Below are positions 26,291 to 35,475 of a stretch of 64,000 nt of DNA, piece after piece. Every line of letters begins with the position of its first letter. The stretch's first letter is position 1. The position numbers and the translations under genes were made by a program. Source of the stretch: Phycisphaeraceae bacterium (GTDB lineage Bacteria; Planctomycetota; Phycisphaerae; Phycisphaerales; UBA1924); contig JACKHF010000002.1 of the NCBI GenBank assembly GCA_020639155.1, positions 744,001-808,000 on the forward strand, written 5' to 3'. A model generated the notes under the pieces. That model did no database searches. It saw only the letters and a program-made list of their open reading frames with translations, and was not told the DNA's origin.

Positions 26291-27040
26291 ATGACTGACT
26301 CTCTATCTCACCCACACGTCCGCGCGTTCTGTGTCGGGCAGGCAAAGTCCGGCACATCATCGCTCGCGGGCCTGCTCATGAAGCACCATCGCGCAGCACA
26401 CGAGCCCGAGCGTGCACAAACACTCGACCTGATCCTCCGAGAAGCGCGGGGCGAGCTCGATGAATCAGCAATGCGCGTGTATCTGCTCGAACGCGATCAA
26501 CAGCTCGGACTCGCGTTTGATATCGCGTGGGCCAACCAGTTTCTGGTCGGGCATCTGGTTCGTTTCTTTCCTGACGCGAAGTTCATCGTGCTGATCAGAG
26601 ATTGCAGATCGTGGCTGCAATCGTTCGTCGGGCATCTCATCTCTCGCAATGTGCCTGCAGATGTGATCGCGTTTCTGGACTACTGGTTCCGGCCGGACGA
26701 GTACCCAGTGGGAAGCGAAGACGCGAAGCTGGGCGAACTGGGGCTGTACTCGGTGCGCGCGTTCCTCGCAGCGTGGGTTCGTCACATCACTGTCTGCGAG
26801 CACGAGATACCCGACGATCGAAAGCTGGTTGTTCGATCGCACGAACTCAACACATCGCACGACAGGATCGCGTCGTTTCTGGAGATCAACCCCGATTCAC
26901 TCGACACAACACAGGGCCACAGAAACAGGAGCACGTTCGATCAGTCGATCGATACCATCGTTGATTCAAACTATGTGCGCAGCGTCATGGAAGAGTTGTG
27001 CATGCCGCACATGCAACTGTGGTTTCCTGAGTTCCTTTAG
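26291..27040 (+). CDS. Sulfotransferase-family protein
   Basis: 249 residues. The PAPS-binding loop is seen near the N-terminus as FCVGQAKSGTSSLAGLL, and the second signature as FIVLIRDCRSWLQSF at about residue 97. Such enzymes move a sulfate group from PAPS to a sugar, lipid or peptide; the acceptor cannot be told. No membrane helix or signal peptide is present, so it is cytosolic. Related proteins are numerous in marine planctomycetes. It is convergent with the epimerase gene 11 bases away. Confidence 0.8.
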   Translation: MTDSLSHPHVRAFCVGQAKSGTSSLAGLLMKHHRAAHEPERAQTLDLILREARGELDESAMRVYLLERDQQLGLAFDIAWANQFLVGHLVRFFPDAKFIVLIRDCRSWLQSFVGHLISRNVPADVIAFLDYWFRPDEYPVGSEDAKLGELGLYSVRAFLAAWVRHITVCEHEIPDDRKLVVRSHELNTSHDRIASFLEINPDSLDTTQGHRNRSTFDQSIDTIVDSNYVRSVMEELCMPHMQLWFPEFL

Positions 27041-27051
27041 AGACTGGAAGC

Positions 27052-27993
27052 TCAACTGCCAGCACGATACAGATTCTGTAGTGCTGTGCTGATTTCTGAA
27101 AATGTGAACTCGAACCCCTCATCGAGCAGTCGCTTCGGAACGCAGTATCTGCCATAGATCGCGAGTTCCGGATCTGTTCTGAGCAGCAACGGCGCACCGA
27201 TACGGACCATCCACGCGGTCGCGGGAAGTCCGATGCGCTTGCCAAGCGCTTTTCGCAACGCAGCCATGAACTCACGGTTTGAGGCAGGATTCGGCGCAGT
27301 TGCGATGTACGCTCCCTGCATGGTGTCGTTTGTGATCGCACGTTCGAAGATGCGGTTCATGTCGTCAATGTGGATCCAGCTCATGCCCTGCCTGCCGCTG
27401 GCGATGGGACCACCGAGTCCCCAACGTGCAAGTCCAGCGAGCCTTGTCATGGCGCCGCCGTCACGCCCGAGCACGAAACTCGTTCGCAGAACAACCTTGC
27501 GAACACCATCAGGGCATGACTCCTCGAAGGCGTCCTCCCACGCGCGCCCGACTGTTGGTGCGAGCCCGTATCCAAACGCTGATGACTCATCGCACACGAG
27601 CTTCGGCGCATCTCCATAGATGTGCGCGGTGCCCATCTGCACCCATACGGGAGGCTTTGATTTCGCTTGACACACAGCCTGCCCGAGCACGGTTGTTGCT
27701 TCGACACGCGACCGGAGGATCTCGTCGCAATGGTCCGGCGTCTTGACACAATCAACCGTGCGTCCTGCGAGATTCACAACCGCATCAGCGCCATCAATGT
27801 GCGAGGCCCAGTCTCCGAGTGTTCGTGCGTCCCAGTGCACATATGTCCAGGGACCGTCCTGTGTTGGTTTGTTTCTAGAGAGCAGCACCACGTTGCAGTT
27901 CTCGCCTGCAAGATGTCGCGCAAGGTTCGTTCCGAGAAACCCGCTCCCACCAGCAATCACAACACTACGCTGGGCCTGATGTGTCTCGTTCAT
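27052..27993 (-). CDS. TIGR01777-type NAD(P)-dependent epimerase/reductase
   Basis: 313 residues. An extended-SDR fold with IAGGSGFLGTNLARHLA at the N-terminus, VVNLAGRTVDC, then GTAHIYGD and the C-terminal domain of the YfcH/TIGR01777 group (RWGLGGPIASGRQGMSWIHIDDM, and PASNREFMAALRKALG). Plant and bacterial relatives are linked to cell division or envelope, but the reaction is not known. The catalytic Tyr of the SDR fold is in HIYGD. Confidence 0.85.
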   Translation of the reverse strand: MNETHQAQRSVVIAGGSGFLGTNLARHLAGENCNVVLLSRNKPTQDGPWTYVHWDARTLGDWASHIDGADAVVNLAGRTVDCVKTPDHCDEILRSRVEATTVLGQAVCQAKSKPPVWVQMGTAHIYGDAPKLVCDESSAFGYGLAPTVGRAWEDAFEESCPDGVRKVVLRTSFVLGRDGGAMTRLAGLARWGLGGPIASGRQGMSWIHIDDMNRIFERAITNDTMQGAYIATAPNPASNREFMAALRKALGKRIGLPATAWMVRIGAPLLLRTDPELAIYGRYCVPKRLLDEGFEFTFSEISTALQNLYRAGS

Positions 27994-28061
27994 CTGTCCA
28001 GTGTAGAACTTTCGCTAGCCCCAAACACCGAGAAGCCACACAACTGCTTACTGTTTTATAC

Positions 28062-28862
28062 ATGGACTTTCTCGTCATTTCACTCCTTAGCGCGTTCATT
28101 GGCGCGATCACGCTCATCTCCGGATTCGGACTTGGGACGGTGCTCATGCCCGCGTTCGCAGTGTTCTTTCCGATCGAGGTCGCGATCGCAGCGACTGGGG
28201 TGGTTCACTTGTCCAACAACCTCTTCAAGCTCGCGCTGGTTGGCAAGCACGCACAGCGCGACATCGTGCTCCGCTTCGGAGTGCCAGCAATCATTGCGGC
28301 AATCATCGGCGCTGGTCTCATGGCATTGCTGACCGATCGCACACCAGTTGCAACATACACCATTGGTTCGATCACTGCGAAGGTCACGTGGCTCAAAATG
28401 CTCATCGCTCTGCTGCTTGCATCATTTGCAGCACTTGAGCTTTGGCCAAGGTACAAGGATCTTTCGTTCCCACCGAAGATGCTGCCAGTCGGTGGCGCAC
28501 TCTCTGGATTCTTCGGCGGCATCTCTGGTATGCAGGGCGCATTGCGTGCACCGTTCCTTCTTCGCGCCGGACTGACGAAAGACCAGTACGTCGGCACCGC
28601 GAATGTAATCTCAACAATCGTCGATTGCGCACGGCTCCTCGCGTACGTCGCAGGCTTCACCTGGCTTGCAAAGACTCGCGACTACACAGTCCTCACGGAA
28701 ACACGCACACTGCTCCTCGTTGCAAGCGCATGCATCGCCGGTTGTGCTGGCTCATATCTCAGCTCGCGATATCTGAAGAAGATGACACTTGGAAGTATTC
28801 GTGCGGTTGTTTCTGTATTGCTGTTTCTCTTCTCGATTACGCTCGCCAGCGGCATCATCTAA
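28062..28862 (+). CDS. TauE/SafE family membrane transporter
   Basis: 266 residues from the ATG at 28062. About seven or eight hydrophobic helices are visible, with the inverted-repeat layout of the TauE/SafE family: GFGLGTVLMPAF in the first half and GFFGGISGMQGALRAPFLL in the second. Family members move sulfite, sulfoacetate or other organic anions out of the cell. Nothing nearby fixes the substrate, although a sulfotransferase gene lies 1 kb upstream. It is divergent from the epimerase gene. Confidence 0.85.
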   Translation: MDFLVISLLSAFIGAITLISGFGLGTVLMPAFAVFFPIEVAIAATGVVHLSNNLFKLALVGKHAQRDIVLRFGVPAIIAAIIGAGLMALLTDRTPVATYTIGSITAKVTWLKMLIALLLASFAALELWPRYKDLSFPPKMLPVGGALSGFFGGISGMQGALRAPFLLRAGLTKDQYVGTANVISTIVDCARLLAYVAGFTWLAKTRDYTVLTETRTLLLVASACIAGCAGSYLSSRYLKKMTLGSIRAVVSVLLFLFSITLASGII

Positions 28863-28997
28863 GCGATCACAATACAGCAAATATCATGCTTTTAGAGTCC
28901 CGCGTCTCTTGCGGCTAGAATGCACACCCATACATTCTCTTCATGTTCATTTCATCATCGCTGGATGAGGAGGTGCGTCATCGATACAGACACCATC

Positions 28998-30554
28998 ATG
29001 AAACTTGTTGCAGTCGCGATCTACGCTGGAATCCTGCTTGCGATCGGGTATTTCGCTTCGAAGACAATGCACACGATCCGCGATTATTTCGCATCGGACA
29101 AGAAGCTGAACTTCTTCAACGTCGCGTTTTCAGCGCGTGCCACCGGTGAATCTGCCTGGCTTCTCCTCGGGCTCACAGGCATGGGCTATGCCATGGGTGC
29201 CAAGGCCTTCTGGGTGGTGCTCGGCGAGTTGATTGGTGTCGGCGGCGCGTGGATCTTCATGGCTCGTCGCTTCAAGAATCTGACAGATCAGTATGATTCG
29301 ATTACTGTTCCCGACTATCTCGAATCGCATCTCAAAGACGAAGGCCACGGACTGCGATTGATCGCAGCCGGCACTTTGCTCATCTTTGTACCGATTTATA
29401 CAGCCGCACAGGTCTTTGCAACAGGTGACGCATTCAACAGCTTTCTCGGATGGAATCACTATCTCGGTGCAGCGGTCGGATTCGGTATTGTGATGCTGTA
29501 TATCACCAAGGGTGGGTTTACCGCGGTTGTCTGGTCCGATGTGTTTCAAGGCTCTCTGATGCTTGTCGGGCTTGTTGTACTGCCAATCGTTGGATCGATG
29601 CACATTGGTGGAGTCGCGGATATCACGAACAGTCTGCGCACCATTGATCCACACTTGCTTTCCTTGCACGGACCTGGTGATGCCGGGCCGGGCACGGGCA
29701 GTTGGACAACAGCAACGGTCGTCTCAATCATTGGGCTTGCAGCGATCGGCATCGGGTTCCTTGGCTCGCCGCAGGTCTTTGTTCGATTCATCTCGCTGAA
29801 GAACACCAAACAGATTCTTCCGGGCACACTCACAGCAGTGACGTGGACACTGCTCGCCGATGGCGGAGCAGTGCTTGTTGGCATGGTTGGCCGTGCAATT
29901 TATGCACCAGAAACACTGGCTGCTCCAGCTGAGTTTGAGACAATAAGCACTGTGCAGGAAACCATCCTGCCATATATGGCGAGCGAACTGCTCCCCGCGT
30001 TCTTTACGGGTGTCTTCATCGCGATGGTGCTCAGTGCCATCATGTCAACGATCGACTCGCTCCTGGTTGTTGCATCGAGCGCTGGTGTGCGCGACTACTG
30101 GCAGAAAGTCAAACACCCGGATATGAGCGACGAGAGGCTGCTCTCGCTGAGTCAAAAGGTAACAATTGCGCTCTCGCTGATCGCGTTCGCTCTGGGCATC
30201 GGCTTGCTATTGAGAGATCCAGACAAACCGCTCTTCTGGGTTGTCATCTTCGGCTGGTCTGGCATCGCAGCAACGTTCTGCCCCACCATGATCCTCAGTC
30301 TGTACTGGTCGAAGCTCACAGCACTCGGGGCAAAGTGCTCGATGATCGCGGGCTTCCTCATGGTCCCCATCGTGCAGTTTGCTGTCATGCCACTCAAGAG
30401 CCATGAGAATGAAACACTTGCGAAGATCGGAAGCTATGCCAGCGATCTGGATGTGCTGCTCCCAGCGTTTGCCGTTGGATTCATTGTCGCAATTGTTGTG
30501 AGTCTTGCTGACAAATCTCGACACGGGAGCCTGCCGCACGAGCAGGAGAGCTAG
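28998..30554 (+). CDS. Sodium:solute symporter family protein
   Basis: 518 residues from the ATG at 28998. An in-frame ATG at 28965 and a GAGGAGG just after it leave the start uncertain. About 13 hydrophobic helices are present. The SSS core has FASKTMHTIRDYFASDKKL, ARATGESAWLLLGLTGMGY, YDSITVPDYLESHL, GFLGSPQVFVRFI and SAIMSTIDSLLVVASS, the last being the sodium-site region of helix 8. Family members import proline, sugars, pantothenate or similar; the PutP branch fits best. Confidence 0.85.
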   Translation: MKLVAVAIYAGILLAIGYFASKTMHTIRDYFASDKKLNFFNVAFSARATGESAWLLLGLTGMGYAMGAKAFWVVLGELIGVGGAWIFMARRFKNLTDQYDSITVPDYLESHLKDEGHGLRLIAAGTLLIFVPIYTAAQVFATGDAFNSFLGWNHYLGAAVGFGIVMLYITKGGFTAVVWSDVFQGSLMLVGLVVLPIVGSMHIGGVADITNSLRTIDPHLLSLHGPGDAGPGTGSWTTATVVSIIGLAAIGIGFLGSPQVFVRFISLKNTKQILPGTLTAVTWTLLADGGAVLVGMVGRAIYAPETLAAPAEFETISTVQETILPYMASELLPAFFTGVFIAMVLSAIMSTIDSLLVVASSAGVRDYWQKVKHPDMSDERLLSLSQKVTIALSLIAFALGIGLLLRDPDKPLFWVVIFGWSGIAATFCPTMILSLYWSKLTALGAKCSMIAGFLMVPIVQFAVMPLKSHENETLAKIGSYASDLDVLLPAFAVGFIVAIVVSLADKSRHGSLPHEQES

Positions 30555-30610
30555 CACACTGGACAACGTCGGCGATCCCAGTATCATCATTGCTCTGCGT
30601 ACGCGGTGCA

Positions 30611-30647
30611 GCGATATCGCACTTGTATTGCAGGCAATACAGATCGC
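30611..30647. promoter_or_regulatory. Nested dyad symmetry upstream of the DUF1275 gene
   Basis: TGTATTGC-AG-GCAATACA (30624-30641) is a perfect 8-bp inverted repeat with a 2-base centre. It is flanked by GCGAT (30611-30615) and ATCGC (30643-30647), and the left flank is itself the palindrome GCGATATCGC. The size and short centre suit a repressor operator better than a terminator hairpin. Confidence 0.5.
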
Positions 30648-30649
30648 AC

Positions 30650-30678
30650 CAACCGCTCTTACCTCATAGAAGCGGTTG
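30650..30678. repeat. Inverted repeat forming a stem-loop before the DUF1275 start
   Basis: CAACCGCT (30650-30657) and AGCGGTTG (30671-30678) pair as a perfect 8-bp stem with a 13-base loop. It ends 15 bases before the predicted start codon and has no T tract, so it may influence translation or mark the 3' end of the symporter transcript. Confidence 0.45.
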
Positions 30679-30693
30679 CAGGACCCCATCGAG

Positions 30694-31434
30694 ATGATGC
30701 AGGGTTTTCGAGCAAACCAGATCGAGAGAGGCTCCTTGCACCACTCGCACGAGCATGACACTGCTCCGCCCGCGTGGGTGTTTATCGGGGGTGGGATACT
30801 CGCAAGCGTTGCTGGGTTTGTGAATGCGGTCGTTCTCTCAGCGGGGCACTTTGCAGTCACGCATCTGACAGGGACAGTCTCCCGCTTCTCCGGCGATCTC
30901 GTATCCGGGAACGCATCGCATGGCATAACGCTGCTATCGATCTCGGTTGGCTTTATCATCGGCGCCGCTGTATCCGGCGCATTGATCGGGCATACATCGC
31001 TGCAATCCGGGCGACCCTATGGCATCGCCATGCTGCTCGAAGCAGCTATGCTCGCAAGTGCAGCGCTCACACTGAATACATCACCTGGTATTGCGCTCCC
31101 AGTTGCAGCGTGCGCAGCCGGAGTGCAGAACGCGATGGCTTCGTCGTATGGAAGGCTCATTCTGCGCACGACACACATCACAGGCATCGCGACAGATATA
31201 GGGCTACTCCTTGGACATGCATTGCGAGGGCGAAGACTTCGTGCGTGGAAGTTTGTGATGCTCATCACACTGCTCGCATCATTCTTTGTCGGGGGAATCG
31301 GCGGCTGGCGTGCTGCCAGCGTATTTGACGGAAAGGCCCTGTTCATGCCCGCAGGGATTCTGTTCCTCATGGGGCTGAGCTACCTTCTCTGGCGACTCCA
31401 GCATCCGGACCATGACGACACCATGGTTGATTGA
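30694..31434 (+). CDS. DUF1275 (YoaK) family membrane protein
   Basis: 246 residues from the first of two adjacent ATGs at 30694. After a hydrophilic His-rich lead (HHSHEHD) there are about six helices. The DUF1275 pattern is clear: ASVAGFVNAVVLSAG...VTHLTGTVSR, then CAAGVQNAMASSYGR, and RTTHITGIATDIGLLLG. The function is unknown. The symmetric sequences upstream suggest regulated expression. Confidence 0.85.
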   Translation: MMQGFRANQIERGSLHHSHEHDTAPPAWVFIGGGILASVAGFVNAVVLSAGHFAVTHLTGTVSRFSGDLVSGNASHGITLLSISVGFIIGAAVSGALIGHTSLQSGRPYGIAMLLEAAMLASAALTLNTSPGIALPVAACAAGVQNAMASSYGRLILRTTHITGIATDIGLLLGHALRGRRLRAWKFVMLITLLASFFVGGIGGWRAASVFDGKALFMPAGILFLMGLSYLLWRLQHPDHDDTMVD

Positions 31435-31477
31435 AGCAAGACCAGTGGCGTACACGATGTCTGGCGATCTCACACAA

Positions 31478-32002
31478 CTACAGTACCTTGTAGAAGATTG
31501 CTGCACCGTGCATCGTTGCGTTATCAGTGTCGTACGCAAACTCAGGAATTGTACCCACGTGGGTGTACCCCATAGACCTGTACAGTTGCTCTGCAGGACA
31601 TCCTGCCTTTGTGTCGAGCGTAAGCATGCGGAACCCTGCATCGCGTGCGTGCTGCTCAACAGCTTCCATCAGTTTCCTGCCAAACCCACGCCCGCGCGCA
31701 TTCGGATGGACCATCAGCTTTGCGATGTCTCCCTTGTGCGGCTGGTTCGGTGCCCATGACGGATGAAACTGCACCGTTCCAAGAATCGTTCCATCATCAT
31801 CTCGCGCAACAAGCACAACAGCACGCGGGTCCAAGGATGCAAGTGTCTTCTCCCACCATGCACTCGCCTGCTCGATACTCAGCGGCGACACAAAGCTGAC
31901 GACATCGCCTGCAGCTACAACATTGGCAAGCAATCCCGAAAGCGCATGAATATCGGTGCTCTTGGTAGGGGCAATAAGACGATGAATCGTACAGTCCGGC
32001 AT
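31478..32002 (-). CDS. GNAT family N-acetyltransferase
   Basis: 174 residues. The acetyl-CoA-binding motif A is KLMVHPNARGRGFGRKLME, preceded by a beta strand ending GTVQFHPSW and followed by the YRSMGYTHVGTIP motif B. Substrate unknown; the layout is that of small-molecule or antibiotic-type acetyltransferases. It is divergent from the next gene with 38 bases between them. Confidence 0.85.
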   Translation of the reverse strand: MPDCTIHRLIAPTKSTDIHALSGLLANVVAAGDVVSFVSPLSIEQASAWWEKTLASLDPRAVVLVARDDDGTILGTVQFHPSWAPNQPHKGDIAKLMVHPNARGRGFGRKLMEAVEQHARDAGFRMLTLDTKAGCPAEQLYRSMGYTHVGTIPEFAYDTDNATMHGAAIFYKVL

Positions 32003-32040
32003 ACGACCTAATTGTACTCAATCCGTGGAGAATGGAACGC

Positions 32041-32796
32041 ATGGGCCAGTCAATAAAGTCTCTTTGCCTCGTCATTGCAATACTCAGTCTGCCCGTTGTG
32101 GCGCTCAGTCTCGCAACGAACCAGCCCACTGCGCTCACATGGTCTGTTCGGATTGCCAGCATTCTCGTTTGTTCTGTTTCGATATTGCTGCTGTCATACC
32201 TCATGCTGCGGCGGGACAAGGTACCGGACTATCTCAGACGGATCGATCGTGCATACTACAACTGCAGAGGATTGTGCTTTGCAGTCGCATCACACAACGC
32301 AAGCGGGATCGGCTGCATCGACATCTACTACCAGAACATGCACGAGAACCCATGCTTTGGCCAGATCGCGCTTCGGCTTACTCCTTCATTGATTGGCGGT
32401 CGATGGATTCCAGAGCCGATCCACGCCATGTTTGTCTGCGACCCAGCCGCGTACGGCCTGGTCAGAGTGCCGATTGCAATCCCTGAAAAGAAGCAGGGCC
32501 GAGTTCAATACTTTGATGTCGGCGCGGAAGTTGAGTATCCGAACGGCCGCGGAGCGCTGTTGCGGTTCCGCAATGGCAGGTTGATGAGAACAAATACCAA
32601 CTTCAGCAACCCGACCAAGCAGTCTCTTGGTTTTCTGGGGTTGTTTGTCCTCAGCCCGTTGCTCGCACTCATGGCTCGCTCCGACAGAGTCAAGGTCACA
32701 CTGCCGGAGAGTGTGACAAGCACACTCCCCGATCATGTTCAGCAGGAATCACTCACAATCTGGAAGCTGGGTGACCCACCGCTTCAGACACAATAA
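32041..32796 (+). CDS. Uncharacterised membrane-anchored protein
   Basis: 251 residues from the ATG at 32041, chosen because GGAG is then better spaced than for the ATG at 32032. Two N-terminal hydrophobic segments (about 5-25 and 33-55) precede a soluble region of mostly beta character with the stretches CFGQIALRLTPS and ALLRFRNGRLMRTN. A weaker hydrophobic segment is near residue 200. I do not recognise a family. Confidence 0.55.
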   Translation: MGQSIKSLCLVIAILSLPVVALSLATNQPTALTWSVRIASILVCSVSILLLSYLMLRRDKVPDYLRRIDRAYYNCRGLCFAVASHNASGIGCIDIYYQNMHENPCFGQIALRLTPSLIGGRWIPEPIHAMFVCDPAAYGLVRVPIAIPEKKQGRVQYFDVGAEVEYPNGRGALLRFRNGRLMRTNTNFSNPTKQSLGFLGLFVLSPLLALMARSDRVKVTLPESVTSTLPDHVQQESLTIWKLGDPPLQTQ

Positions 32797-32831
32797 CTGA
32801 CACTCTTTTCATTCCATGATCAGACCGTAAC

Positions 32832-33203
32832 TCAGAGCACCGGCCCGAACACACCCATGCCCTCGCCAGGCTTGAGTTCGTGCCCACAATACAGGCAACG
32901 CTGGTGCTTCTTCGAGAGCGTGCGGTTACACTTGGGGCAGGCTTGTGGCTGGACACGCACCTTGCCATCGAGAGAGCCATCGGCAAGATCAATCTCGCGC
33001 ACGCGGTTGTGCAACTCCTCCTCGGTAATCCCTGTCTTTTCAGAGAGCAGTGTCCACATCGCCATGCAGAGCAGGGCAAGTCGGTCCACCCGCTGCTCGG
33101 CCCGCTGGAGTTTCATTTCGACGTTGTCTGCGCGTGCTCCCGCTCGAGCGGCTTCGCCGGACATCTGCGAGATTTGCGCCTGTTGCATGAGATCCCAGAG
33201 CAT
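32832..33203 (-). CDS. Small protein with coiled helix and C-terminal zinc ribbon
   Basis: 123 residues. A helical N-terminal half (LWDLMQQAQISQM...KLQRAEQRVDRLALLCMAMW) is followed by a C-terminal CPKC-x10-CLYC zinc ribbon. Proteins of this layout are found in planctomycetes without a known role. The helix looks amphipathic and could be a coiled coil. No membrane segment. It is convergent with the gene before it. Confidence 0.65.
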   Translation of the reverse strand: MLWDLMQQAQISQMSGEAARAGARADNVEMKLQRAEQRVDRLALLCMAMWTLLSEKTGITEEELHNRVREIDLADGSLDGKVRVQPQACPKCNRTLSKKHQRCLYCGHELKPGEGMGVFGPVL

Positions 33204-33239
33204 GCCTAAGTATAGAGGAAAAACTCTGTTTGTACAAGA

Positions 33240-33884
33240 TCAGTCATTGGTAAGCTGAATGTTAAAGACACCAGCGAGCGGCTCCCGCTCGACGAGTGGC
33301 CTTTGTGTGCCTCTGAGGTGTTTTTCGTACATATTCACCAGATTCACATGTTCTCGGTGACAACCAAACACAAATCTTTCGCCGTCCACTTCAATCCACA
33401 GAGCATGTCCATAAAAACTGTCTGCAAAGTATACTTCGGATATGTGAATAACTGCGTTTGCCAAAGGCTCCGACCATTGCCTGGAGCGAAGCGTCCGCTT
33501 TGTCAGGAAGACCTTTGCCTCAACAGCATCGAAAGTCAGCAACCAAAGTGTGCGATACAGAATCCACGAGCCAAAGAGTGTAGCCAAAGCACACACAACG
33601 ACAATGACTGCACAGATTGAATACCAGGTTGGGCCTGGCACAAACAGGCATAAGATTCCAAGACACAACAGAACCAACGCAAAGACATCCAAGCAGCCGG
33701 GTTCGTTCTCTGTCATCTTGTCAACAAATACAATGTGCTCCTTCGTAGCCGAGAGAGGAACTGCCTCAAACGGTGCCGGACAGAGGAAGAGACGTTCGTA
33801 GTCTGGCCCATGCCGCAAGACTGCAAGCCTTACCAACGAAAGGAACAGCTTCCATCGCGAGAACTTCTTGCCGGAATAACCCAT
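33240..33884 (-). CDS. Uncharacterised membrane protein
   Basis: 214 residues from the ATG at 33884; a GTG at 33905 is also possible. The open frame continues further but would overlap the divergent PrpD gene, so a longer protein is unlikely. After about 80 soluble residues, two strong helices (VFALVLLCLGILCLFVP and ICAVIVVVCALATLFGSW) follow and then a soluble tail. No family recognised. Confidence 0.5.
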   Translation of the reverse strand: MGYSGKKFSRWKLFLSLVRLAVLRHGPDYERLFLCPAPFEAVPLSATKEHIVFVDKMTENEPGCLDVFALVLLCLGILCLFVPGPTWYSICAVIVVVCALATLFGSWILYRTLWLLTFDAVEAKVFLTKRTLRSRQWSEPLANAVIHISEVYFADSFYGHALWIEVDGERFVFGCHREHVNLVNMYEKHLRGTQRPLVEREPLAGVFNIQLTND

Positions 33885-34032
33885 AGAGAACAACTCTAGA
33901 TCCACAACAGGCGCATCTCTCAGCAACTCCACCGCTGAGCATCTACATTGAGAATGCTCTGTCTGAGTTCTGTCAGCCAGCCAATGCCAGACAAGTAGAC
34001 CCCTGAACCCATACCCACTACCATCGCGGCTT

Positions 34033-35475
34033 ATGGCACAATACAAGACCAGCGACTTCCTCTCGTTTCCCCTGTCCGAATGGGCTTGCAACCTCAAGTA
34101 TGAGGATCTGTCGGATGATGCCATCGCTGCTGCGAAGCGGTTCTGGTACGACTCCGTCGGATGTGCTATTGGCGGCAGCCAGCAGGAGGATGCACACATC
34201 CTGCTCGCCCACTACCGCGAGATGCTTGGATTGAGTGCAAACGACACGGGCTCTGGTCCGTGCACATGCTTTGTCACAGGACTAAAGACAAACCCGGTTG
34301 ATGCTGCGTTCCTCAACGCGCACATGATCCGCGCGATGGACTACAACGACATCTACTGGAAAGCGGACCCGTGCCATCCGTCGGACATCATCGCTGCACC
34401 ACTCGCGTTGTGCGAGTACAAGAAACTCTCAGGCAAGGATCTCATTCTTGCGACCATCATCGCCTACGAGGTCGAGCAGCGCCTGTGCGAGTTCGGCCTG
34501 CCCGGCGTGCGCGAGTACGGCTGGCACCACGCCACATTGACCGCGTTTGCTGCACCCATCGCGTGCGGGCGCGTGCTGAATCTGACGCGCGATCAGATGG
34601 TCCAGGCGATCGGCATCTCCGCTGCACGGACCTTCAGCCCTGGCGCAGTGACCGCTGGCAAACTTACCAACATGAAGAACACCGTCGATCCGTGGGCTGC
34701 ACGCATGGGCGCAGAATCCGCTATGCTCGCATCACGCGGGTATTCGGGTCCAGAGCACATCTTCGATGGCAAGGAAGGTCTCTACCACGTCTTCAGCCAC
34801 GTCATGTACCAGAACAAGCCAGCAGCGTTTGACACAAGTATGCTGATGGACAACCTGCCAAAGTCGAAAAATGACCACTACCGCATTCTTGATTGCGGTA
34901 TGAAATCGTTCCCGATCGAAGCGCTCTCGCACGCGCCGCTGACTGCGATGCTGAAGGTTGTTCAGGCAAACAACATCAAGCCCGATCAGGTGAAGGAGAT
35001 CAAGGTCGAGGTCATCGCGCGAGCTGCCGACATTCTTGGCGATCCCGCAAAGTATCGACCAAAGTCCAAGGAAACCGCTGACCACTCGCTCCCCTACTGC
35101 CTCGCGGTTGGGCTCGTCGATGGCATGGTCACGCCGCAGCAGTTCAAGGAGGAGCGCATCGCGGACAAGTCCCTCGAAGGCATCATGGACAAGATCAAGG
35201 TCGTCGCAAACGAAGAGTTCGAGTCACTCTTCCCGAAGTTCCAGCCCAGCCAGGTGACCATCACCACCAACGACGGCACGTCGTTCACCCATCGCGTCGA
35301 TGTGCCCAAGGGCGATCCGCGCGATCCGATGACACCCGAAGAGATCGGCGTGAAGTTCACCGCCCTTGGCAAGGACATCATCGGCGCAGACAAGTGCGCA
35401 AAGATCGGTGACTGGATCATGGACATGGAGAACGCGTCGTCGTTTGATGGCCTGTTCGCCCTGACAACCGCGTGA
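34033..35475 (+). CDS. MmgE/PrpD family dehydratase-like protein
   Basis: 480 residues. The family includes 2-methylcitrate dehydratase PrpD and cis-aconitate decarboxylase. Typical stretches are RFWYDSVGCAIGGSQQED at the start, AAFLNAHMIRAMDYNDIYW, HPSDIIAAPLAL and YEVEQRLCEF. Later KSFPIEALSHAPLTAML and SLPYCLAVGLVDG fit the C-terminal domain. PrpB and PrpC are absent here, so the methylcitrate cycle cannot be inferred and the substrate stays open. It ends one base before the convergent sthA. Confidence 0.88.
   Translation: MAQYKTSDFLSFPLSEWACNLKYEDLSDDAIAAAKRFWYDSVGCAIGGSQQEDAHILLAHYREMLGLSANDTGSGPCTCFVTGLKTNPVDAAFLNAHMIRAMDYNDIYWKADPCHPSDIIAAPLALCEYKKLSGKDLILATIIAYEVEQRLCEFGLPGVREYGWHHATLTAFAAPIACGRVLNLTRDQMVQAIGISAARTFSPGAVTAGKLTNMKNTVDPWAARMGAESAMLASRGYSGPEHIFDGKEGLYHVFSHVMYQNKPAAFDTSMLMDNLPKSKNDHYRILDCGMKSFPIEALSHAPLTAMLKVVQANNIKPDQVKEIKVEVIARAADILGDPAKYRPKSKETADHSLPYCLAVGLVDGMVTPQQFKEERIADKSLEGIMDKIKVVANEEFESLFPKFQPSQVTITTNDGTSFTHRVDVPKGDPRDPMTPEEIGVKFTALGKDIIGADKCAKIGDWIMDMENASSFDGLFALTTA

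Noticed and set aside
33885..34199. The long N-terminal extension of the membrane protein at 33240
   Set aside because: It would overlap the start of the divergent PrpD gene, and its sequence mirrors that gene's codons.
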